A stretch of 42,393 nucleotides of DNA. It comes from Tenericutes bacterium RIFOXYA12_FULL_35_10. GTDB taxonomy: Bacteria; Bacillota_I; Bacilli_A; Acholeplasmatales; Acholeplasmataceae. Below are positions 34,656 through 42,393 of this stretch, one piece after another. How positions within the stretch are numbered: position 1 is the stretch's first letter; each line of letters starts with the position of its first letter. Below the pieces are notes generated by a model, which was not told where the DNA came from, did not search any database, and was given only the letters and a program-made list of their open reading frames with translations. The stretch lies in NCBI GenBank assembly GCA_001830045.1, contig MIDA01000056.1, forward strand, positions 1-42,393, written 5' to 3'. Position numbers and translations under genes: made by a program.

Positions 34656-36134
34656 ATGAAAAAAATAACATTATTATTGATGCTTGTGTTTGTTTCTATC
34701 TTTGGTTTTTCACTTCAGGTAAATGCACAAACCAATTATCCATCCTATACCTATGATTACTGGCGTACACCACTACCTGGTGTAAGCCCTTATCGTGTTA
34801 AACAAGTTGTTTTAGGAACTTCCATTAATATTTCACTCCCAGATGATCCTGAAACTGCAAATAAGACACTAAAATATGTTGAAGATTTGTTTGTGACAGA
34901 AGATCACTACTACATCGTTGATCTTCAATCTCAAAAAATTATTATTACGGATAAATCATTTAACGTCGAAAAGATTATTCGTGACATCCCTGAATATGAT
35001 GAAACGGATACATTAATTAATACGTATACCCTTGTTCGTCCACGTGGTATTTATGTTACAGAAGAGTATATCTATGTTGTTGATGAAAATGATTTAACAA
35101 ACGGTTATGTCTACGTCATCAGCCATGATGGTGAGTTTGTTGCCAGATACGGTAGACCTGATAATCCAACGTATAACGCGGTTGTTTTTAAACCTAATAA
35201 GATTGTTGTTGACAGAGCGGGTAGAATGTATATCGTTGTTGTGGGTGCCTTTGATGGCATTGTGGAACTCCAAAGAGATGGAACATTCTCACGTTTCGTT
35301 GGGGTACAACCTGTTCAAGTCAATCCACTGGATCTCTTATGGCGCTCATTTTTATCAAGAGAACAACTTTCAACCGTGAGATTATTCTTACCTGTTGAAT
35401 ATAATGCCATGAGTATTGACAATGAAGGGTTTATTTACGCAACCTCATCAGGAACTTCATCAGCCCCCATTCAACGGATCAACCCCAAAGGGATGGACGT
35501 TTTAAGAAAGAACGGATACGTTGATCCCATTGGTGATGTTGTAAGAATGCCTGACCAAGTCAGAAGTGGATTAACATCTATTAGTGTCAACGATTATGGC
35601 ATGTATAGTGTTTTAGACCGTTCGAATAAAAAGATTTTTACCTATAATGATGAAGGCTATTTAGCGTATGTTACAGGTTTTGAAGGAGAATTTGAAGGGA
35701 ATTTCTTATTTCCAACCGCGATTAAATATGATCATGAAAATTTAGTGGTTGCAGATTCAACCGATTCAAGAACCATCATCACGATTTTTGAACCTACAGC
35801 ATTTGGGTCTTTAGTCAATGAAGCAAGTAAACTCACATACGACGGTGAATCGATTGATGCATCAGCCGTTTGGGAAGACATCTTAGTGATGAACTCTAAC
35901 TATTCACTCGCATATGTTGGTATCGGTCATGCATACTACAGAGAACGCATGTATAAAGAAGCGATGGATGCATATCAACTTGGACAAGATAGAGAAAATT
36001 ATTCAAAAGCGTATAAGGAATACAGAAAAATTCGTTTTGAGGCAAACTTTCCGTTAGTCGCAACCTTCATTGGTTTAATCATTGCCTTTTCACTCGCATA
36101 TCCGATTATTAAAGATTTAACAAAGAAAGAGTAG
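34656..36134 (+). CDS. Exported beta-propeller (NHL-like) protein with TPR-like stretch and C-terminal membrane anchor
   Basis: A 492-residue protein. It has a cleavable signal peptide ending near VNAQ, then repeated beta-propeller blades with the NHL-like pattern RPRGIYVTEEYIYVVD, KPNKIVVDRAGRMYIV and FPTAIKYDHENLVVAD over about residues 60-390. A helical TPR-like pair (YSLAYVGIGHAYYRERMYKE, then AMDAYQLGQ) follows. A C-terminal helix (FPLVATFIGLIIAFSLAYPI) anchors it with a short basic tail inside. It lies outside the membrane beside the transporter. It may scaffold or sense glycans, but I do not know a function for the family. AAGGAG precedes the ATG at 34656, and an upstream in-frame start lies inside the permease gene. 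Confidence 0.82.
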   Translation: MKKITLLLMLVFVSIFGFSLQVNAQTNYPSYTYDYWRTPLPGVSPYRVKQVVLGTSINISLPDDPETANKTLKYVEDLFVTEDHYYIVDLQSQKIIITDKSFNVEKIIRDIPEYDETDTLINTYTLVRPRGIYVTEEYIYVVDENDLTNGYVYVISHDGEFVARYGRPDNPTYNAVVFKPNKIVVDRAGRMYIVVVGAFDGIVELQRDGTFSRFVGVQPVQVNPLDLLWRSFLSREQLSTVRLFLPVEYNAMSIDNEGFIYATSSGTSSAPIQRINPKGMDVLRKNGYVDPIGDVVRMPDQVRSGLTSISVNDYGMYSVLDRSNKKIFTYNDEGYLAYVTGFEGEFEGNFLFPTAIKYDHENLVVADSTDSRTIITIFEPTAFGSLVNEASKLTYDGESIDASAVWEDILVMNSNYSLAYVGIGHAYYRERMYKEAMDAYQLGQDRENYSKAYKEYRKIRFEANFPLVATFIGLIIAFSLAYPIIKDLTKKE

Positions 36135-36142
36135 GTGAGACC

Positions 36143-36835
36143 ATGCGTCGTCTGACATTAACAAGACAACAAGTGAATCAAGTAGCCGTAAGCATAAAGC
36201 ATGCTCTTTCTTATTTCTATGAGCATTTTATTAAATTTCCTTTTTATGTGTTAACACATCCGATTGATGGTTTCTATGAAATGAAACATGAACATAGAGG
36301 ACTTCTTAGAGTAGCGACCTTTTATATCTTGCTTCATGGTATTTTAGGTATTTTAGAATATAACTATACGGGTTTTATCTTTAACACCATTAACCCAAAC
36401 ACGTTTAGAATGTTTAGAAGTATTGTGGTTGCACTTGTACCATACATGATTTTTGTGGTTGCCAATTGGTCAATCACATCACTGATGGATGGTAAAGGGA
36501 AATTAAAAGAAATCTATATGGTTGTCGGTTATGCCTTTTTCCCAAGTGTTTTCTTAAGAATCTTAAATCTTTTCTTAAGTAACTACTTTACGATGGATGA
36601 AGCCTTTTTCTATCATGCAATTCAAGCTGTAGGCTTTGGATTAACGATTTTAATGATTTTTATGGGTATTCGTTCCATTCATGAATATTCTGTAATGCGT
36701 GCTCTATCAACGGTATTTTTATCATTTGTGAGTATGCTTGTGATTGTCTTTATTGGACTGCTTGCGATTGGTTTAGCTCAACAGATTGCTGTGTTTATCA
36801 CAACCATCATCAAAGAGCTAACCTTAAGATTATAG
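36143..36835 (+). CDS. YIP1 family membrane protein
   Basis: A 230-residue protein with about five membrane helices. The segment FYVLTHPIDGFYEMKHEHRG before the first helix and the GKGKLKEIYMVVGYAFFPSV element are characteristic of Yip1-domain proteins in bacteria. Its role is unknown. It lies 8 bp after the propeller gene and 12 bp before the DUF5696 gene, with GTAGGTGAGACC before the ATG. Its fixed place in the operon suggests it assists assembly or trafficking of the transporter or the anchored proteins. Confidence 0.82.
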   Translation: MRRLTLTRQQVNQVAVSIKHALSYFYEHFIKFPFYVLTHPIDGFYEMKHEHRGLLRVATFYILLHGILGILEYNYTGFIFNTINPNTFRMFRSIVVALVPYMIFVVANWSITSLMDGKGKLKEIYMVVGYAFFPSVFLRILNLFLSNYFTMDEAFFYHAIQAVGFGLTILMIFMGIRSIHEYSVMRALSTVFLSFVSMLVIVFIGLLAIGLAQQIAVFITTIIKELTLRL

Positions 36836-36847
36836 GAGGTTAATATC

Positions 36848-39406
36848 ATGAAAAAAATCATCTTATTACTCCTCATTATGGGTAGTATTGCACTCTATTT
36901 CATCTTGAACCAACCACCAAAATCAGAGATTCAAGATTTATATTTGAAAAATGAAACATCTCAAATTATGGATATCGCTTTTATTGAATCAACGAGAAAT
37001 GTTTCGGGTTATGACCTGATTGCAGAAAATAATTTCTTAAAACTCTTTATGAATGATAGAAATTCTCATTTCGCAGTGGTTGATAAACGAAATGATTACG
37101 TATGGTACTCCAACTATTTCACATCAGACCCTAAAGCAACAAAGACGTATCAGAACTTACAGAAATCAACGTTTTCTCTCAGATATAGAGAAACCGATAA
37201 TACAACGAAACTGATGACTAATTACGAATATTCCATTCAAAATCAACAATTTGAGATCGATCTTGAATCGGTTGAAGATGGATTTAGAATAGATTATACG
37301 GTAGCAGATCGTTCACCTAAGGGTTACTGGTTTCCAACTAAAATTTCTAAAGAGCGCTTTGAAGAACTGATTTATAATCCGTTTGTCTCCCATGAGTTTG
37401 AAAGTCCTGCGCAATACACAGAACTTGATCGCTATTTAAGAAATGCGTATAAACCCTTAGAAGATGATCCAAATACGTATATTTTAGCGCTTGTTACAGG
37501 TGATAAAACATCTTCAGATTTAGTAGGAACAGATATTAGTTATCTTTATGAAATTTTATATGAAATTGGGCATTACGGTAATAAACAAGACGAACTTGGA
37601 AACTACATCGAAGAATACCATTTTGATGATGTCAACTTTGATAACGATATGTATGGTTATGAAGTTGAAATTAAAGATCCTGAGTTCTTTATCCCAATGA
37701 CCGTAAAACTTACTGAAGACAGTGTGGTTGCAACGATCATCACTGAAGAGATTGTTGCTAAAGAACCTTATGACATTATCTCCATCAATTTCCTTCCTTA
37801 CTTTGGTGCGGCTAATGAAACCAAAGAAGGTTATATGGTGATTCCTGAAGGTTCTGGTGGTATTATCAATTTTACGAATGGTAAGACACAGCAAAGATCT
37901 TATACGACATATCTTTATGATCAAGATCACACGCTGATTCCTGCAAAACTTTCGATGCAAGATGTGGGTGCTAAAATGCCTATTTACGGATTAAAGCATG
38001 AAAATAATGCGATACTTGCCGTGATTGAAGGTGGTGCAGAGCATGCGATGTTAACTGCTGAAATTTCTGGTAAAAACGATCGTTTTAACAAGATTATGCC
38101 AGAGTTTACGTTTAAAGATAGCGGTCTTTACTATTTAACACAATCCGGTATATCGATTTGGAATGAAGATACATATGATTATCAACCTGAAATTCGTTAT
38201 TATTTTACAGAAGGTGAAGATGCAAATTACACAGGTCTAGCACATGTATATAAAGATTATCTTCAGATGAAATATGATCTTGAAGTTTTAGAAAACAAGA
38301 AGACATCACTTTATTTAGATATTTTAGGTTCTTATGATTTTGATGATTATTTTTTATTTTTTCCATATAAACGTGTTGAAACGTTAACAACCTATAGACA
38401 AGCTCAAACCATGATTGAGTCCCTTAAAAATCAAGGTGTGAATCATATGGTTGCTAACTATAAGGGTTGGTTTAATAAAGGTATGGAACATGAAAGACCA
38501 GATCATATCAACCTTGATTCATCGTTGGGTACTAAAAAAGCATTTCAAGCATTTAATCGCTATATGGAAGAACAAGGCTATCCTCTCTTTTATGATGTTG
38601 AGTTTATGAAATTATACGATAAGTCATCACTTTATAATAATGCGAACATCTCACGTATCGTGGGTGGCACGATGATGGAATATTACCCATATGACCAAGC
38701 ATCAAGACTACCGATTAAGACAGAAGATCCTTATTACTTACTTAAGCTTTCAGCAATCGATGAAAACATTGAAGGATTCTTACGTGATGCAAACAAATTA
38801 GAGCTTCCAGGTATCAACCTAACCAGTTTAGGACAAGAACTTTATAGCGATTTCCATAAGAATCACCAGCTTTATCGCTATGAAGCCGTTGATTACATCA
38901 TGGACATGATGCAAAATGTGAAGGATCATACATCAGTGATGGTGACATCATCAAACGATTATGCATTACCTTTCGCCGATTATTTAGTTGATTTAACCTA
39001 TCAAACATCTAATTATTTAGTCGTTGATTATGCAATTCCTTTTTATCAGATGGCAATTTCAGGCATGATTGATTATGCGATGCCTTCCATCAATTTAGGT
39101 CAAAACGAAGTTGATCAATACTATGTATTAAAAGCACTTGAAACGGGATCAAATTTAAAGTTTACCGTTTCATACGAAGATACATCACAACTGATTAACA
39201 CCCGTTTTAATAACTTTTTCTCAACAGAGTTTTCGTTAATCGAAAACAACATGGTTCAGCTTTATCAAGAACTCTATAACGTCATTGGTGATGATAACTA
39301 TATCATCAGCCATGAAGTTACTTTAGCAGGAGAAGTTGTTGTTACATATGTCAAAGGACAAGTGATTACAATCAATTATCAAAATCTAACGTATACGGTA
39401 CAGTAA
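36848..39406 (+). CDS. DUF5696 family membrane-anchored protein, glycoside hydrolase-like
   Basis: An 852-residue protein with an N-terminal membrane anchor (IILLLLIMGSIALYFIL) and an extracellular remainder. Residues about 50-480 are beta-rich, with FAVVDKRNDYVWYSN and FEIDLESVEDGFRIDYTVAD, like the mutarotase-type sandwich before some glycosidase barrels. From about 517 the pattern changes to alternating helix and strand (QAQTMIESLKNQGVNHMVAN, PLFYDVEFMKLYD, SVMVTSSNDYALPFADYLVD), consistent with a (beta/alpha)8 barrel. Candidate acidic catalytic residues occur in FYDVEF and in the GQELYSDF region. I assign it to DUF5696 from memory of similar proteins in such transporter loci. TAGGAGG precedes the ATG. 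Activity is inferred, not shown. Confidence 0.72.
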   Translation: MKKIILLLLIMGSIALYFILNQPPKSEIQDLYLKNETSQIMDIAFIESTRNVSGYDLIAENNFLKLFMNDRNSHFAVVDKRNDYVWYSNYFTSDPKATKTYQNLQKSTFSLRYRETDNTTKLMTNYEYSIQNQQFEIDLESVEDGFRIDYTVADRSPKGYWFPTKISKERFEELIYNPFVSHEFESPAQYTELDRYLRNAYKPLEDDPNTYILALVTGDKTSSDLVGTDISYLYEILYEIGHYGNKQDELGNYIEEYHFDDVNFDNDMYGYEVEIKDPEFFIPMTVKLTEDSVVATIITEEIVAKEPYDIISINFLPYFGAANETKEGYMVIPEGSGGIINFTNGKTQQRSYTTYLYDQDHTLIPAKLSMQDVGAKMPIYGLKHENNAILAVIEGGAEHAMLTAEISGKNDRFNKIMPEFTFKDSGLYYLTQSGISIWNEDTYDYQPEIRYYFTEGEDANYTGLAHVYKDYLQMKYDLEVLENKKTSLYLDILGSYDFDDYFLFFPYKRVETLTTYRQAQTMIESLKNQGVNHMVANYKGWFNKGMEHERPDHINLDSSLGTKKAFQAFNRYMEEQGYPLFYDVEFMKLYDKSSLYNNANISRIVGGTMMEYYPYDQASRLPIKTEDPYYLLKLSAIDENIEGFLRDANKLELPGINLTSLGQELYSDFHKNHQLYRYEAVDYIMDMMQNVKDHTSVMVTSSNDYALPFADYLVDLTYQTSNYLVVDYAIPFYQMAISGMIDYAMPSINLGQNEVDQYYVLKALETGSNLKFTVSYEDTSQLINTRFNNFFSTEFSLIENNMVQLYQELYNVIGDDNYIISHEVTLAGEVVVTYVKGQVITINYQNLTYTVQ

Positions 39407-39418
39407 AGGAGGTATGAC

Positions 39419-40396
39419 ATGAAAGCATTGACATTAAAAGTGAAAAAACCAATGTCTTATGATAAACAAAAGATGCTTTTTGGTATCCTCTTTTTAGCAC
39501 CTTGGCTTATTGGTTTTGCAGGTATCTTCTTATACTCCATGATTGATTCTGTCATTTATAGTTTATCTAACGTCTACTTTCTTGGACCAGCATCTGCAGA
39601 TCAAGTCGCTGCCTATATTGCAGATCAAGGGCTTGTTGGACAAACCTTCTTCAAAATGGGTATTTTATTCGAATTTGTCGGATTAGATAACTTTGTATAC
39701 GCATGGAATGTACATTCAGAGTATCGTAGAGTCTTGATCAGTTCCATGGTCGAATCACTCATAAATTTACCTGTCATTTTGATTTTTAGCTTGTTGATAG
39801 CAACGATGTTAAATACGAAGTTTAAAGGAAATGTATTTGCAAGAGCTATTTTCTTCCTTCCCGTTATTTTAGCATCAGAAGCTGTAACCATCGCTTTATC
39901 ACAAGCGGTTGATCTTCAAGCGCTTATGCAAGGAGATAGCTTAGGTATTTTTGGAAATTTCCAATTAAATACATTACTGATTGAATCCGGATTTCCAGAA
40001 TCAGTAGTTGAATTTTTAGTTTCAATCGTGAATACCATTTTCGTGATTATATCATTAGCTGGTGTGCAGATTCTAATCTTCTTAGCAGGCTTACAATCCA
40101 TACCAACACATTTATATGAAGCAGCAAAAGTAGAAGGTGCAACTCCTTATGAATCATTTTGGAAGATTACGATTCCGATGGTTTCACCACACGTGATTAC
40201 AGTGGGTGTGTTTACCATAGTAGATTCATTTTTAAAGAGTCCAGTGACTTCACTTATTATTCAAACGAAAGATAATCAACAGTATGGCGTTTCTTCAGCC
40301 ATGGCGTGGATTTATTTTGTTGCTGTCATGTTACTTTTAGGAATCTTTGTATATCTAGCGAATAAGGGGGCATTCTATTATGATGACGAACGTTAA
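39419..40396 (+). CDS. Sugar ABC transporter permease, MalF type (pair 2)
   Basis: A 325-residue permease with six helices and the EAA loop EAAKVEGATPYESFWKITIP. The loop after the first helix is long (about residues 50-100, with a DQVAAYIADQGLVGQTFFKMG segment) and may reach the binding protein or a glycan. AAAGGAGG precedes the ATG. It overlaps the next permease gene by 17 bp. The protein is not a copy of the first MalF-type permease of this operon, so the two pairs are probably functionally distinct. Confidence 0.92.
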   Translation: MKALTLKVKKPMSYDKQKMLFGILFLAPWLIGFAGIFLYSMIDSVIYSLSNVYFLGPASADQVAAYIADQGLVGQTFFKMGILFEFVGLDNFVYAWNVHSEYRRVLISSMVESLINLPVILIFSLLIATMLNTKFKGNVFARAIFFLPVILASEAVTIALSQAVDLQALMQGDSLGIFGNFQLNTLLIESGFPESVVEFLVSIVNTIFVIISLAGVQILIFLAGLQSIPTHLYEAAKVEGATPYESFWKITIPMVSPHVITVGVFTIVDSFLKSPVTSLIIQTKDNQQYGVSSAMAWIYFVAVMLLLGIFVYLANKGAFYYDDER

Positions 40397-41396
40397 ATCA
40401 TGGTTTGCTAAACTTGTTATTCGTTTGAAAAAAGGGTTATCAAAATCAAAAGAAAAAGTGACAAGCAAAGCGTTTAAGTTTACTGTTGTCAATAAGACAA
40501 AACAGACATCGATTTCCATCATTAGAGGATTTATTATCTTTGGTTTATGTTTTATTGTGATTTATCCGATTTTACAGATGATTGTTGCAAGTATCAGTGA
40601 TTTAAGGGATTTAAATGATCCTTTAGTCGTTTGGATACCAAGAACGATCAGTTTGCAGACAATCAAGATTGCAGCATCCGCCATTGATTATTTTGCTGCT
40701 TTAAGAAATACATTTATCATGGCTGTAGGAGTGATGGTCATTACACTCTTTACAACATCATTAGCAGGTTATGCATTCGCAAGACTTCGTTTTAAAGGGA
40801 TGACGGTGTTATTCATTTTTGTGGTGTTCACCATCGTTGTACCCCCACAAACGATTGCTATGCCGATGTTTATGATCTTTAATTACTTTGGATTAACCTC
40901 TACCTTCTGGCCGCTCTTTATTTTGGCGTTTACAGGTATGGGAATTAAGGCTGGGATTTTCATTTTCATCTTTAATCAGGTGTTTAGAAATCTTCCTAAA
41001 GAATTAGAAGAAGCTGCTTTAATTGATGGTTGTGGTATCGTAAGAACATTTTATAATGTGATGTTACCTAATGCCAAGAGTGCTGTGGTTACAGTGATGT
41101 TATTCTCATTCGTTTGGCAGTGGAATGATGTATTCTACTCACAACTTTTGATTAGTACACAATATTTAGATCTACTTTCATTAAATATTGCAGAAATTGC
41201 ACCTCGTCTGACTTATATTTTGTATCAACTTGGTATCGACCAGACGGTTGCAGAAGGTATGTCTAGAAATCCACTGGTTGTGGGAACGATTGCGAATACA
41301 GCAGCGATTTTAATGTTATTACCTTTATTGATTGGATATATTTTTGTACAACGACTTTTCGTAGAAAGCGTTGAACGCGTAGGGATCGTGGGTTAA
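40380..41396 (+). CDS. Sugar ABC transporter permease, MalG type (pair 2)
   Basis: A 338-residue permease with a basic N-terminal tail of about 45 residues, six helices and the EAA loop EAALIDGCGIVRTFYNVMLP. The segment TTSLAGYAFARLRFKG is typical of MalG-like permeases. AAGGGGG lies upstream of the ATG at 40380 and a second ATG follows directly at 40383. The stop TAA overlaps by one base with the ATG of the next gene (TAATG), so coupling is likely. It pairs with the MalF-type protein just upstream. Confidence 0.92.
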   Translation: MMTNVKSWFAKLVIRLKKGLSKSKEKVTSKAFKFTVVNKTKQTSISIIRGFIIFGLCFIVIYPILQMIVASISDLRDLNDPLVVWIPRTISLQTIKIAASAIDYFAALRNTFIMAVGVMVITLFTTSLAGYAFARLRFKGMTVLFIFVVFTIVVPPQTIAMPMFMIFNYFGLTSTFWPLFILAFTGMGIKAGIFIFIFNQVFRNLPKELEEAALIDGCGIVRTFYNVMLPNAKSAVVTVMLFSFVWQWNDVFYSQLLISTQYLDLLSLNIAEIAPRLTYILYQLGIDQTVAEGMSRNPLVVGTIANTAAILMLLPLLIGYIFVQRLFVESVERVGIVG

Positions 41397-42393
41397 TGGA
41401 TCAATTGATGAAAAAGCATCACTCCAAGTTTACATGGTTGATGGACTGGGTATATCTCTTAGTTATGATCAACTTAATGGCCATTGCTGGAACTGTTATC
41501 GGTTTCGGTGTTTTAGGCTTCTTTCCAGCTTGGATGACAGCTCATCAGTTGATTAAACGTAAATTAAACCAAGAAGATTTTCAGTTAGGTAAGTCGTTTG
41601 TTGAAACGTATAAATCTTATTTTTGGAAATCTAATAAGTTAGGCTATGTCTTAGTCAGTTTAGGATTAGTCATTGCATTGAGTTGGATTTATTACATTAG
41701 AGATTTAAGTTCCACATTTCATTGGGTAGGCATGGTTGGTGTTGGGTTTCTCGCATTTATTTGGTTACTCATGATGGGAATCACGCCGATTAGTTTTGTG
41801 TATTTCCCTAAATTTAAAATGGGTGAACATTTGAAGTTCACGTTGATTATGACAATGGGTATGCCTGGCTTAGCATTAATTATCTTTTTAAATTCACTTT
41901 TCTTTTATGGGATTGTCATGATTAGATTCATCTCAATTTTCCCATTCTTAGCTTTTACACTTCCCGCACTTGTGAATTTATTGTTTGCACGTAAAAAACT
42001 ATTAAAAGTATTCACAGTTTTTAAAGATGAGCACACCATGATTAGAACGTTAAACTCATATGCGCATACAGAAGATTTATGGGGACTATGGAATGAAAGT
42101 TATCCTGAGGTTCCTGTGAATCACGATCAGTTATTGTCATGGTTTAAAGATGATCAAAAGATCAACCATCGCGCATCACTCGTGTTAACAAATACCAAAG
42201 AAGAAACTTTGGGCATGCTTCTAACACGTGTTCAAGGTAAAGTTTTATATATCGAACTCATGATGGTTGATGCCAGTTATCAGCGAAGAGGTTATGGTAA
42301 GAAGATGCTAAGTTGGATCGAAAAAGTATCGAAGGAAGCTGAGATTGAGTCACTATGTATTGGTTCTGAAGAAAGTTTATTTCAAGCATTACC
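41396..42393 (+). CDS. DUF624 (YesL-like) membrane domain fused to a GNAT acetyltransferase, cut by window edge
   Basis: The frame is open from ATG at 41396 to the right edge (332 codons). Residues about 1-205 are a polytopic DUF624/YesL-type domain. It begins with WLMDWVYLLVMINLMAIAGT, then has the FFPAWMTAHQLIK element and further helices. After a cytoplasmic linker with ARKKLLKVFTVFKDE, residues about 215-332 read as a GNAT fold. The strand LYIELMMVDASYQ leads into RRGYGKKML, the acetyl-CoA binding motif (Q/R)xxGxG. DUF624 proteins often accompany carbohydrate ABC transporters in Bacillota. A fused acetyltransferase is not something I know. The C-terminal end of the GNAT domain is beyond the window. 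Confidence 0.8.
   Translation, partial: MDQLMKKHHSKFTWLMDWVYLLVMINLMAIAGTVIGFGVLGFFPAWMTAHQLIKRKLNQEDFQLGKSFVETYKSYFWKSNKLGYVLVSLGLVIALSWIYYIRDLSSTFHWVGMVGVGFLAFIWLLMMGITPISFVYFPKFKMGEHLKFTLIMTMGMPGLALIIFLNSLFFYGIVMIRFISIFPFLAFTLPALVNLLFARKKLLKVFTVFKDEHTMIRTLNSYAHTEDLWGLWNESYPEVPVNHDQLLSWFKDDQKINHRASLVLTNTKEETLGMLLTRVQGKVLYIELMMVDASYQRRGYGKKMLSWIEKVSKEAEIESLCIGSEESLFQAL

Noticed and set aside
37556-37960. 134-codon reverse-strand ORF inside the DUF5696 gene
   Set aside because: It lies wholly antisense to a clearly coding frame, has no ribosome binding site, and its product is rich in unlikely residues. It is a shadow.
1-42393. Mycoplasma-type genetic code with UGA as tryptophan
   Set aside because: Tryptophans in conserved motifs are TGG, and several genes (for example the one ending at 20032) stop at TGA at the right length.
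1-42393. CRISPR arrays, tRNAs, rRNAs, insertion sequences or prophage
   Set aside because: No regularly spaced direct repeats, cloverleaf-like segments, transposase motifs or phage structural genes were seen by eye. A covariance-model scan would settle small RNAs.

Overview
The window looks like the chromosome of a low-GC, fermentative member of the Bacillota/Mollicutes lineage. It is AT-rich, has strong AGGAGG-type ribosome binding sites and compact operons, and encodes several lipoproteins with short Ig-like repeats of the kind I associate with Acholeplasma- and Izemoplasma-like bacteria. Tryptophan is TGG throughout and TGA ends many genes, so the standard bacterial code (table 11) fits and UGA-Trp recoding does not. 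The lineage is an inference. No rRNA, tRNA, CRISPR array, insertion sequence or phage gene was seen.

Region 1 (1-6.5 kb) starts with a LiaS/DesK-type sensor histidine kinase cut by the left edge. Three CPBP/CAAX-like membrane proteins then alternate with two APH-fold small-molecule kinases, with long gene-poor AT-rich spacers. Region 2 (6.8-9.9 kb) is pyruvate formate-lyase with its activating enzyme. Region 3 (10-16.5 kb) has a 1196-residue lipoprotein with InlB-type repeats and a run of small genes: DUF998, DUF1697, an S66 LD-carboxypeptidase/MccF-like peptidase, a 64-residue membrane protein and a YciI-like protein.

Region 4 (16.5-20.8 kb) is an amino-sugar operon: a ROK repressor, a ROK/BadF-like kinase with a long N-terminal extension, a PIG-L/LmbE deacetylase and NagB. 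It suggests phosphorylation, N-deacetylation and deamination of an N-acetylhexosamine, with a PIG-L enzyme where NagA would be expected.

Region 5 (21-42.4 kb) is the most interesting part. It holds a C39-like peptidase lipoprotein with Ig-like repeats, a DUF4127 protein, a lipoprotein plus ROK kinase pair, a probably abundant surface lipoprotein, and a long operon. That operon encodes a membrane-anchored bipartite solute-binding protein, two MalF/MalG-type permease pairs, a secreted beta-propeller protein with a C-terminal membrane anchor, a YIP1 membrane protein, a DUF5696 protein that reads like a membrane-anchored glycoside hydrolase, and a DUF624 protein fused to a GNAT domain that runs off the right edge. 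No ABC ATPase is present, so a shared MsmK/UgpC-type ATPase elsewhere is presumably used.

The five transcription units of region 5 share an 11-bp motif, TGTATAGTCAA or its complement TTGACTATACA, over or just downstream of their promoters. This suggests one regulon, possibly under a GntR/HutC-type repressor not encoded here. The working model is a surface system that binds, trims and imports an amino-sugar-containing or related glycan. The substrate is not determined by the sequence.
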